Shown: positions 53,353 to 61,523 of the stretch, in pieces
Numbering within the stretch: the stretch's first letter is position 1
How the letters are laid out: every line of letters begins with the position of its first letter
Source of the DNA: an uncultured Lachnospiraceae bacterium
Lineage (GTDB): Bacteria > Bacillota > Clostridia > Lachnospirales > Lachnospiraceae
Assembly (NCBI GenBank): GCA_947565425.1
Contig: CANOFW010000006.1
Span: forward strand, 1 to 64,000
Length of the DNA stretch: 64,000 bases
Direction of reading: 5' to 3'
The notes under the pieces: generated by a model
Databases searched by the model: none
Seen by the model: the letters and a program-made list of their open reading frames with translations, nothing else
What the model was told of the DNA's origin: nothing
Program-made: the position numbers and the translations under genes

Positions 53353-53862
53353 ATGATATTTTATTTACTGGCTGCATCTACACAGCCTATTGCTGAAAAA
53401 GCATACCCATCATTAGAATTAATTTTGTCAATCCTTGCCATTATTATCTCCGTTTTTTCCGTAATCTTTGAATATTTTTGGAATAAAAAAATCAATAAAA
53501 CTAATCTGGAAGCAGATTTTTTCAAGGATATCTATGGTGATTATTTAATGACAAAAATTCCAAAAGCCAGACTTGTTATCCATTTTAGCAACGGAGTTGT
53601 ATCAGAAACAGAAGATCTAATTGAAGAAATAAATGATATGAGACGTTCCTCATTATTCTATAAATATAACGACAAAAACTATTATAATAGGCTTAGTAAA
53701 CAAATCCAACACTTAGAAGATTTCTTAGTTAGTAATCCAGGTCCTTTAACCGACGATGAATACGCTGAATTTATTCAAAAGGTTAATGACGATATCGAAG
53801 AAATATATGATATTATTATGAAAAAATACATAGGTAAAAAAGTATTTAACTTCTTTCAATAG
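53353..53862 (+). CDS. Small membrane protein of the AT-rich island
   Basis: Product of 169 residues from the ATG at 53353, preceded by GAGGTGACACTT. One hydrophobic segment (about residues 22-42, LELILSILAIIISVFSVIFEY) anchors the protein, followed by a basic boundary (WNKKINK) and a helical, charged cytoplasmic domain. Nothing in that domain is recognised. It is the third gene, 14 bp after the STAS-like gene. Its membrane position makes it the candidate effector or anchor of the module. Confidence 0.7.
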   Translation: MIFYLLAASTQPIAEKAYPSLELILSILAIIISVFSVIFEYFWNKKINKTNLEADFFKDIYGDYLMTKIPKARLVIHFSNGVVSETEDLIEEINDMRRSSLFYKYNDKNYYNRLSKQIQHLEDFLVSNPGPLTDDEYAEFIQKVNDDIEEIYDIIMKKYIGKKVFNFFQ

Positions 53863-53941
53863 AAAGCATTTCTCCTATATTAATTATCATCTACAAAGCC
53901 AACCCATATTCTTAACCATAAACTTCATAATTAAAATATCT

Positions 53942-53976
53942 CTAAGCCCTGTCCCGTACTACGGGACAGGGCTTAG
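53942..53976. terminator. Bidirectional hairpin between the island and the histidine kinase
   Basis: CTAAGCCCTGTCCCGTA pairs perfectly with its inverse, giving a very strong GC-rich stem, between convergent genes. A short T-rich stretch follows on the minus strand only (ATATTTTAATT). Confidence 0.75.
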
Positions 53977-53993
53977 CTTCCATTCGATCTCTC

Positions 53994-56684
53994 TCACCGC
54001 TCCTGCTGAAATTCAATCATTACTTTAAACAAATCACCGTCAAGGTAAATCTGGAAGTTACCACCCATCAATGTCGTAAGGTTTTGAGCAATCGACAGCC
54101 CAAGCCCGCTGCCTTCCGTGCTCCTTGAAACATCACCACGTATAAAACGCTCCGTCAATTCATCCGCCTCAATATTGAGCGGATATTTGGAAATATTTTT
54201 AATGGAAAATGTTACTTTTTCACCGTCCGCCTGCAAGTCTACATATACTCGCGTCTGTTCCATGGCATATTTTGCCACGTTCTGATAAAGGTTCTCTAGT
54301 ACACGCCAGATCCGTCTGCCGTCTGCCAAAACCACCACCGCCTGGCTCGGCAATTTTGATACGACTGTAAGGCCCCGCTCCTCAAACCGTTCTGCAAATT
54401 CCCCTTCTGTCTGATGCACCAATTCCACCAGGTTAATGCGAACCATATCCAGGTTAATATTGCCAGAGCTGATTCGCGATGCCTCCACCAAATCTTCTGC
54501 AAGCTGCTTTAAACGCTGAGATTTACTGTCAAGCACCTTAATGTAATTCTGTGCCCGCTCATTCTGCAAATCCTCCCGTTTCAGTAAATCTACATAATTG
54601 ATTATAGAGGTTAGCGGCGTCTTAATGTCATGGGACACATTAGTAATCAAATCCGCCTGCAAACGTTCATTTTTCATACTCTCGTCCACTGCACGATGCA
54701 AGCCTTCCCCAATCGTATTCACCGCTTGCGCAAGTCTTTTATTATCTCCTCTTAATTCATCCTCCGCAATCTTATATTCCAAATCGCCCTCAGAAATCTT
54801 GCTGATTCCCTCCATTACCTTGTTACGCTGAACACCCTCGCGGATTATCAGCACAGCTTCCACGCCACATAAAATGACAAACAATATTGCTCCTATTCTT
54901 CTTAGAGGAAAAATACACAAACACACCAAAATATGCAATCCAAACCAAACTAACATCTTTGTGCAGGATTTACGGCTGGTAAAAAACAGTCCAATTCCAT
55001 TCATAAACCAATGCATAACACTGTGATGCCACAGTACACCTGCACGAATGCGACGAATAAAACTCAAATAAAAAACCGGTAGAATCGCCGCGCCCAAAAA
55101 TGCAATACTACAGGAGAGAAATAATAAATTGACAAAATCTCCACCATCATACCCCGCCCAGAGGCTGCCCAGTCCAAACACAAACATAACAATAAACACA
55201 GACGACAATAGGAAAAGAATCTCTGTCGGAATCCGATCAATAACATTTAAGTAGACCTCCCCTGAATCATCGCGCTTGCCTGCTACAATGCTCAGATAAA
55301 TAAGACAAAGCCCTTCCAAAAGGAAACTTGCCACTGCCCCCCACAGACAAATTCCAATCCACGGATGCAAGCGGCTGTACTCCTGGTTTGCCTCCTTAAA
55401 ATCGTCAGCATACGGAAAAGACATATCTACGCCAATATACAATACGTTATCTTTATTGACATAATTTGGTTCTATCTGTTCATAGAAGTACTCCTCGAAA
55501 TCTTCCACATTTGTTTCCAGATGAGCATCGCCCTCCCGATAAATCATATACTTTCCTATCTTCTTGCCAAAGGTCAACAGATCCATTCCCATACTGTCAT
55601 CAATATTAGTATAAAAATTTCTTTCTCTACCGCGAACCACCCAATAATAAATATTTGTCGTGCCCGCTTCCTGATTATAATTGGCCGCCCCTTTCCGATA
55701 TTGACCAATTTCTTCATTGAGACTGTCTAGTGTGAACTCCAATGCCTGGCAAGCACTTTGTAAATATTCTAACGAGCACTTTCCTTGTAAAAACATCTCC
55801 CAGATTCCTTCACCGTCCACCGGCAGAAAATCCTCTTCTATATAATTGCAGGTATACGACGCCATGCTATACTCCATATCCATATCACTCAACAACCATA
55901 TCAATTCCTCCTCGCGCAAATCATACAGTTTCCCGGCTAATACCTTTTGAATAATCTGCTCACCCTGCGTATCCTTCTCCTGTTCTCTTTCTTCCTCAAC
56001 ACTCGCCTCCTCAAGCTCAGATGCCTCCTTACTTATGCTGCTCGTCGTCGTGAAGTCTTGCTGGCTGCTGTTTTGCAAATTTGCCCATCCATCACTGTCC
56101 GCCGAACTACTGTAAGAACCACCATAATAATGCTCCACTTCTCCAATAATCCTATCTCTGAGATTGATGGATAAATCATCCAGGCAATGAATTGCTTTTT
56201 CCTCGCTAAATACCGACTCACCGTCCCGGAAAATTTTCAAACTTTGCTGAATTCCTTGATCAATATAACACTCTGATTGAATTTCAAGCGGCTGCGTACT
56301 ATAAAATCTTGACCATTCCGCTAAATCTCCCAGCCGGTATGCCAACTTACCTAAATTCTTCTTTTTCTTTACCTCTCCTGAAATCTCCTGAGTATCATAA
56401 TACTGCCAGATATCTACTTCCTTATCTGCATTATAAGATCCGTTTGTCTCAAACTTTCTGCGTAAATCAATAAACTCCAACAAATCTGTGGACATTCTTT
56501 CAAATTGATTTACAAAATAATCCGTATCTTCATAAGGAATGTCACTTTTTTCACTAAAATTCCAAATATTTTTTACGTACAGCAACAGCAGCATCATAAA
56601 GCACAATGACAAAACGATTACCAAACACTGGTGCGCCACCAGGATTACTGCTTTCATCCCAGCTGAATATCGCCATTTTTTCAC
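53994..56684 (-). CDS. Large sensor histidine kinase
   Basis: Membrane kinase of 896 residues, GTG start at 56684. A first transmembrane segment (about 10-35) leads into a long outer domain of about 400 residues that is Glu/Ser-rich and unrecognised. Several more hydrophobic segments follow (about 445-640). A HAMP-like stretch then precedes the HisKA helix, NVSHDIKTPLTS, with the phospho-acceptor His at 685. The HATPase domain has its N-box in ENLYQNVAKYA and a GSGLGL glycine box near 858. It follows the response regulator gene by 13 bp. The large sensor and many membrane segments are unusual for a VanS-type kinase. Confidence 0.93.
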   Translation of the reverse strand: MKKWRYSAGMKAVILVAHQCLVIVLSLCFMMLLLLYVKNIWNFSEKSDIPYEDTDYFVNQFERMSTDLLEFIDLRRKFETNGSYNADKEVDIWQYYDTQEISGEVKKKKNLGKLAYRLGDLAEWSRFYSTQPLEIQSECYIDQGIQQSLKIFRDGESVFSEEKAIHCLDDLSINLRDRIIGEVEHYYGGSYSSSADSDGWANLQNSSQQDFTTTSSISKEASELEEASVEEEREQEKDTQGEQIIQKVLAGKLYDLREEELIWLLSDMDMEYSMASYTCNYIEEDFLPVDGEGIWEMFLQGKCSLEYLQSACQALEFTLDSLNEEIGQYRKGAANYNQEAGTTNIYYWVVRGRERNFYTNIDDSMGMDLLTFGKKIGKYMIYREGDAHLETNVEDFEEYFYEQIEPNYVNKDNVLYIGVDMSFPYADDFKEANQEYSRLHPWIGICLWGAVASFLLEGLCLIYLSIVAGKRDDSGEVYLNVIDRIPTEILFLLSSVFIVMFVFGLGSLWAGYDGGDFVNLLFLSCSIAFLGAAILPVFYLSFIRRIRAGVLWHHSVMHWFMNGIGLFFTSRKSCTKMLVWFGLHILVCLCIFPLRRIGAILFVILCGVEAVLIIREGVQRNKVMEGISKISEGDLEYKIAEDELRGDNKRLAQAVNTIGEGLHRAVDESMKNERLQADLITNVSHDIKTPLTSIINYVDLLKREDLQNERAQNYIKVLDSKSQRLKQLAEDLVEASRISSGNINLDMVRINLVELVHQTEGEFAERFEERGLTVVSKLPSQAVVVLADGRRIWRVLENLYQNVAKYAMEQTRVYVDLQADGEKVTFSIKNISKYPLNIEADELTERFIRGDVSRSTEGSGLGLSIAQNLTTLMGGNFQIYLDGDLFKVMIEFQQER

Positions 56685-56697
56685 CTCTCCACCGCCT

Positions 56698-57396
56698 TTA
56701 TTTTACAGATTTTTCTACCTTATAACCTACGCCCCAGACTACTTTCAAATATCTTGGCTCCTTGGGATTAATCTCAATTTTTTCTCGTATATGACGGATA
56801 TGTACTGCCACTGTATTATCAGCGCCAATCGCATCCTCATTCCAAATACTTTCATAAATCTGGTTGATGGAAAATACTTTTCCCTGATTCTTCACTAACA
56901 GTAGCAAAATATTATACTCAATAGGCGTCAGTTTCACCGGCTCATCATCCACGACCACTTCCTTCAAATCATCATTGATCACCAACCCGCCTACCCTGTA
57001 AATGCGGTTATTATTCTCCGCCACATTGCCAAGCTGTGTGTAACGCCTGAGCTGTGATTTCACGCGCGCTACTAATTCCAGCGGATTGAAAGGTTTCGTC
57101 ACATAATCATCTGCGCCGATATTCAACCCCAAAATTTTGTCTGCATCCTCTGACTTCGCCGACAAAATAATAATAGGAATACTGCTCTCCTCGCGAATTT
57201 TAAGGGTAGCGCGGATTCCGTCAAGCTTTGGCATCATCACATCAATAATCAGCAGATGAATTTCCTGGCCTGCCAACATTTCAAGCGCCTGTTCTCCATC
57301 GTATGCTTTGAGGATGTGATAGCCTTCCTGCTGCAAATAAATTTCTATGGCGTCCACAATTTCCTTGTCGTCATCACAAACTAAAATATTTTTCAT
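56698..57396 (-). CDS. OmpR/PhoB-type response regulator
   Basis: DNA-binding regulator of 232 residues, ATG after GGAGGAGAGAGGTGAAAAG. The receiver has the acidic pair DDD near residues 8-10, the phospho-acceptor Asp52 in IIDVMMP, and Lys101 in TKPF. The C-terminal winged helix includes TPIEYNILLLLVKNQGKVFS and VHIRHIREKIE. It is the cognate partner of the histidine kinase directly downstream. The targets cannot be read; no operator repeats were seen near its own start. Confidence 0.96.
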   Translation of the reverse strand: MKNILVCDDDKEIVDAIEIYLQQEGYHILKAYDGEQALEMLAGQEIHLLIIDVMMPKLDGIRATLKIREESSIPIIILSAKSEDADKILGLNIGADDYVTKPFNPLELVARVKSQLRRYTQLGNVAENNNRIYRVGGLVINDDLKEVVVDDEPVKLTPIEYNILLLLVKNQGKVFSINQIYESIWNEDAIGADNTVAVHIRHIREKIEINPKEPRYLKVVWGVGYKVEKSVK

Positions 57397-57560
57397 CTTT
57401 TCACCTCTCTCCTCCCATACGTTTCTGCTAAATTTTATTGTATCAGCAGATTGTTAAGTAACTGTCGGGAAAATTATTAAGATTTTATAAAATAGTAGTA
57501 TTTGTTGTGTAATATCTTAACTTATTTAACGTTCAAAAATTTTCCAATGTATAGAAAGAA

Positions 57561-57590
57561 CACCCGCCACAGGTTTCTATGCAGCGGGTG
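57561..57590 (-). terminator. Terminator after the coiled-coil gene
   Basis: CACCCGC and GCGGGTG form a 7-bp stem 12 bp after the stop at 57602 on the minus strand, followed by TTCTTTCT. Confidence 0.8.
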
Positions 57591-57601
57591 CCTATCTATA
57601 C

Positions 57602-58600
57602 TTACGACTTCTTCCCAAACAAGGATTTCAGTCCTCTTCTCTCTGTACTGGCAGTTTGCTCTTTACTGCCTTCCTCTTTCCACTTAAAATATTCTGCATC
57701 CAAATCTACGCGGATGTCCGGCTCTTCCTTAAATCCTGGCTCTACTTCCGAAGCTATCGGCGACGTTCCTGCAAATTCCCCATCCTCTAACGGCGCTCCT
57801 CCGGAAACTTCTGCCTGCGGCACAGACTCCAAATTCTCTGACATATCTTCAATCTGTAGAGACTGCTCTTTGCTCTTTGCCGCCCGGCGTCGCAAGCTTT
57901 CGGCAAACTCTTTGCCTGTCACACGCGCAAGGCTTTCTTCCTCTTCCTTCCTGGTATTAACCTCTAATGGTGTCAGACTATAATTCTTTTCCATCCGCTC
58001 CAAATATGCTTCATTTACACGGATTTCCGGCTGGACACTGGTATAGGATTTCCCTTCATTCTGTATGCGTTTCTCCTTCTGCGCTTTGGCCTCCTCCAAT
58101 CGCTCGCGTTCCAGCTTTTTATTAATTTCCTCGATCATATTAATATATTTGTTGGTATCTGCAAAATCTTGAAGCTGGCTCGTCAATTCCAACTGATTGC
58201 GGCGTACTCTCTCGCGTTCCTGCTCCATTTCATTATTGAGCCCATAAAAAATCTTACGCACAGAATCATTGGCGTCCTCCATAATATGACAAATTCGATT
58301 AATGGCATCGTCCGTATACATAATGGAGGCTGCATAAATATCATCTGCATGTCTGCTTGCCTTCTGAATAATCTCTTCCCCGCGCTTTTCACACCGGCGT
58401 TGTGCAAGCTGCTGTTTCTGGCTTGTCATCTCGTACATATCCATCATCTCATAAACAGCTAGGTTCAATTGCTCTAGCTGTTCAAAGACGCTATCCTTTT
58501 TCACTATAATCCATTCCCCATCATCATCGTAAGGTTTGCTCTCAGAAAAAAGGAGATGAATATTTTTTAAAATTTGCTCCATCTTATCCTGTAGGCTCAT
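57602..58600 (-). CDS. Coiled-coil protein, unknown
   Basis: Product of 332 residues from the ATG at 58600, which follows CAGGGGAAAAGATC. It is mostly helical: a first helical part (about 1-110), then a long charged coiled coil (about 110-190, MIEEINKKLERERLEEAKAQ), and an acidic disordered C-terminus ending RRGLKSLFGKKS. There is no transmembrane segment. Coiled-coil proteins with an N-terminal lead segment and a C-terminal amphipathic tag can be DivIVA-like or structural, but no motif supports either. The C-terminal phrase recalls the RGGLKKLFGGKK near the end of the TPR/AAA+ protein. It has its own terminator. Confidence 0.7.
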   Translation of the reverse strand: MSLQDKMEQILKNIHLLFSESKPYDDDGEWIIVKKDSVFEQLEQLNLAVYEMMDMYEMTSQKQQLAQRRCEKRGEEIIQKASRHADDIYAASIMYTDDAINRICHIMEDANDSVRKIFYGLNNEMEQERERVRRNQLELTSQLQDFADTNKYINMIEEINKKLERERLEEAKAQKEKRIQNEGKSYTSVQPEIRVNEAYLERMEKNYSLTPLEVNTRKEEEESLARVTGKEFAESLRRRAAKSKEQSLQIEDMSENLESVPQAEVSGGAPLEDGEFAGTSPIASEVEPGFKEEPDIRVDLDAEYFKWKEEGSKEQTASTERRGLKSLFGKKS

Positions 58601-58699
58601 GATCTTTTCCCCTGATCTTTCCATCTGTCATTCTCTATTATATCCAATGACTGCCAACATATCAAGAAAAAAGATGGAGCAAAACACTGTAACAAAACC

Positions 58700-60118
58700 T
58701 TAGAAACGGAAATCTCTCTCCCCGCTGTGGATATTCGCAAGATATTCTTTCACTTTATCTTTTACCTTGGGGTTCGTAATCACATCAAGCTCTTTTTCTA
58801 TGAGTTTGTCACCGATTTCCCTGGTCTTTTCAGACGCATAGTCTTCGAGATATTCCTTTAAGGTCATCAATGCGTTGGGATGACAGCAATTTACAATCTG
58901 TCCGCTCTTTAATAAGCTCATGAAACGGTCACCCGTCCTGCCCTCCCGGTAACATGCCGTACAAAAACTGGGTACATAGTCCATCTCCATCAGCCACCGC
59001 ACCACCTCATCCAAGGTTCGATTATCGCTGACGTCAAACTGTGCGGAATTCTCTTCTTCCGGCTCCGGCTCGGCATAACCGCCGACACTCGTTTTAGAAC
59101 CGCCACTAATCTGAGAAATGCCCAGATGAAGCACCTTCTCCCTGCATTTCTGGCTCTCTCTGGTCGAAACAATCATTCCCGTATAAGGCACGGCAATACG
59201 GATGCATGCTACAATCTTGGCAAACATCTCATCGGAAATACCATTATCAAACGCATCTGGGTCAATATCGTCGGCGCGGCGCAGACGCGGCACGCTAATC
59301 GTGTGTGGGCCTACCCCTTTATACGCCTCCAAATGTTCTGCATGCATGAGGATTCCCGTAAAATCATAACGATAATTATTAAGTCCAAACAGCACGCCTA
59401 AACCAACATCATCAATACCGCCGTCCATCGCACGGTCCATCGCCTCTGTATGGTACACATAATCATGTTTCGGTCCTGTCGGATGCAGCTTTTCATAAGA
59501 TTCTTTATGATACGTCTCCTGAAACAAAATATAGGTGCCGATGCCGGCGTCCTTTAACTTCCGGTAATTTTCCACTGTTGTTGCCGCTATATTAACATTG
59601 ACACGGCGGATGGCTCCATTTTTATGTTTAATCCCATAAATCGTTTTGATACACTCCAAAATATATTCAATCGGATTATGAACCGGATCTTCGCCTGCCT
59701 CCAATGCCAGACGCTTATGTCCCATATCCTGCAATGCCGTAACTTCCTTTATAATTTCTTCCTGCGTCAGTTTCTTCCTGGCAATATGCTTATTCCTGGC
59801 ATGGTATGGACAATATGCACAACCATTCACACAATAATTTGACAGATACAGTGGTGCAAACATAACAATACGATTTCCGTAAAAATCCTTCTTAATCTGC
59901 TCTGCAAGCGCATAGATTTCCTGGTTTTTATCCTCCAGTTCACAATCTAAAAGCACTGCCGCTTCCCGATGGGTAATACCTTTTTTCTCACGCGCTTTTG
60001 TGAGAATCTCATTTATCAGCTCCCGGTTATTTTTATTTTTTTCAGCGTATGAAAGTGATTCCAAAATTTCCTCATGGCTGATAAACTCCTCTGCTTTCGA
60101 TGACATTACATTGTACAT
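58700..60118 (-). CDS. hydG: [FeFe]-hydrogenase maturase HydG
   Basis: Radical SAM enzyme that splits tyrosine to make the CO and CN ligands of the H-cluster. Length is 472 residues. The radical SAM CX3CX2C is YCVNGCAYCPYH (C96, C100, C103). The C-terminal auxiliary cluster motif CX2C...C lies in FCTACYREGRTGDRF to NCCHP. The sequence DRAMDGGIDDVGLGVLFGL and the SGGSKTSVGGYAEPE region are typical. It follows hydE by 17 bp. HydF and the hydrogenase are not in the window. A start 4 codons downstream (MSSKAEE) is also possible. Confidence 0.97.
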   Translation of the reverse strand: MYNVMSSKAEEFISHEEILESLSYAEKNKNNRELINEILTKAREKKGITHREAAVLLDCELEDKNQEIYALAEQIKKDFYGNRIVMFAPLYLSNYCVNGCAYCPYHARNKHIARKKLTQEEIIKEVTALQDMGHKRLALEAGEDPVHNPIEYILECIKTIYGIKHKNGAIRRVNVNIAATTVENYRKLKDAGIGTYILFQETYHKESYEKLHPTGPKHDYVYHTEAMDRAMDGGIDDVGLGVLFGLNNYRYDFTGILMHAEHLEAYKGVGPHTISVPRLRRADDIDPDAFDNGISDEMFAKIVACIRIAVPYTGMIVSTRESQKCREKVLHLGISQISGGSKTSVGGYAEPEPEEENSAQFDVSDNRTLDEVVRWLMEMDYVPSFCTACYREGRTGDRFMSLLKSGQIVNCCHPNALMTLKEYLEDYASEKTREIGDKLIEKELDVITNPKVKDKVKEYLANIHSGERDFRF

Positions 60119-60135
60119 TTTTTTATCCTCCTACT

Positions 60136-61179
60136 TCATTTTACATCGCCTCTATCAATTACCAGTTCATAACCGATGTTCTCCATCCTGCGGTTCAGGC
60201 AAGCACGGCACTCGGCAGCTTCATCCCCGGTACAGATTTTATTATCATAGAGCTCATACTTTTTACGCACAGACGTCGGGGACAGGTTGGGCATGACGAC
60301 ATTCGCCCCCGCTAAGATGCCTTTTTCCCTACCCTGTGGATCAATCGTACCCAGCGCAGTCGTGGCAGGCAAAAGCAATTTGGGCAGCATAAGACGCAAA
60401 AGCCCAATCATAAAAAGCGTCAACTCCACGCTTCCCCCCATTTCCTTGGCAAAGGGCGTATCGTGGTGCGGAACAAAAGGTCCAATGCCCACCATATGAG
60501 GTTCCAGTTCACGGATGAACATCATATCTCTTGCTAAATGCGCTGCTGTCTGCCCGGGACTTCCCACCATAAATCCGGTGCCCGTCTGGTAACCAATTTC
60601 CTTCAAATTCCAAAGGCACTGTTTCCTATGAGCCGCAGACAATTGCGCTGGATGCAAACTTGCATAATGAGCTTCATCTGCTGTCTCATGCCGCAACAGA
60701 TAGCGATTTGCTCCAGCCTCAAACAAACGGCGATAACTCTCCTTGGAACGTTCCCCAAAAGAAAGCGTAATTGCACAATCTTCATAATTTACCCTGATTG
60801 CATGGACAATTTCTTCTAACCTTTCCTGTGTAAACCACGCATCCTCACCGCCTTGCAGCACAAATGTACGAAACCCCAACTCATAGCCAATCTGACAGCA
60901 TTCTAAGATTTGTTCTTCTGTCAAACGATAACGCTGCGCATTCCGATTGCTTCTACGAATACCACAATAATAACAATCATTCCGGCAATAGTTGGTAAAT
61001 TCTATAAGTCCTCTCGTATATATCCGCTTGCCATAATACGTTTGCTGCCATTTGCGCGCTCTCTCAAATAGATACTCCGCCGTATCCTGGCTGCGATTTT
61101 CAATCAGAGAAATCCACTCTTCCTCCGTAAGCTTGGATGTTTTTTCCAATTTATCAATCAATTGTTTTGAGTGACCCAT
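60136..61179 (-). CDS. hydE: [FeFe]-hydrogenase maturase HydE
   Basis: Radical SAM enzyme of H-cluster assembly, 347 residues from the ATG at 61179, preceded by TTAGGAGGATTT; an upstream in-frame start lacks a site. The radical SAM motif is NYCRNDCYYCGIRRSN (C65, C69, C72). Conserved segments are TFVLQGGEDAWFT, RHETADEAHYASLHP and TGFMVGSPGQT. The C-terminal cysteines in CTGDEAAECRACLNRR suit an auxiliary cluster. It is the first gene of the hydE-hydG pair, 17 bp before hydG. Confidence 0.96.
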   Translation of the reverse strand: MGHSKQLIDKLEKTSKLTEEEWISLIENRSQDTAEYLFERARKWQQTYYGKRIYTRGLIEFTNYCRNDCYYCGIRRSNRNAQRYRLTEEQILECCQIGYELGFRTFVLQGGEDAWFTQERLEEIVHAIRVNYEDCAITLSFGERSKESYRRLFEAGANRYLLRHETADEAHYASLHPAQLSAAHRKQCLWNLKEIGYQTGTGFMVGSPGQTAAHLARDMMFIRELEPHMVGIGPFVPHHDTPFAKEMGGSVELTLFMIGLLRLMLPKLLLPATTALGTIDPQGREKGILAGANVVMPNLSPTSVRKKYELYDNKICTGDEAAECRACLNRRMENIGYELVIDRGDVK

Positions 61180-61523
61180 AAATCCTCCTAACAAAGTGCA
61201 CATATTATTTTTTATCTTATAGGAAGACACTTTCACGCTTTCGCGTGATAAGGTCTTTCTTAAATTAAATAAAAAATCCCTATACCAAAAGGTACAGGGA
61301 CAGCTTAAATATACACCTAATACAAAGCGGACATGATATAGGTATATTCGTCGTTATTCATATGCTGCGCCGTTCCCTTCAGGTTCCCCTTGTGGTCTGG
61401 TACGCTCTCTTTGTCTGTTAATGGTTTGCTGTCAGAAATTCTTGCTGTTCTTCATTCGTCATCAAGAATTCTTGCTGCTCACCTGTTTGATACATCGTAT
61501 CATAGTTTTTATAGGAATTCAAG
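61180..61523 (-). pseudogene. Possible small-gene remnant upstream of hydE, with terminator
   Basis: The 344-bp gap between hydE and the AAA-DUF4143 gene holds short minus-strand frames. One reads MYQTGEQQEFLMTNEEQQ and stops; another, in a shifted frame, reads PLTDKESVPDHKGNLKGTAQ then MNNDEYTYIMSALY and stops at 61317. Joined by a frameshift they would make about 60 residues. A strong terminator lies 17 bp after that stop, which supports a real, now broken, gene. This is weak evidence. Confidence 0.3.
61277..61300 (-). terminator. Terminator upstream of hydE
   Basis: TCCCTGTACC and GGTATAGGGA form a tight stem with a TTTT loop, followed on the minus strand by TTTTTTATTT. It would stop transcripts from the AAA-DUF4143 side and isolate hydE-hydG. 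Confidence 0.85.
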
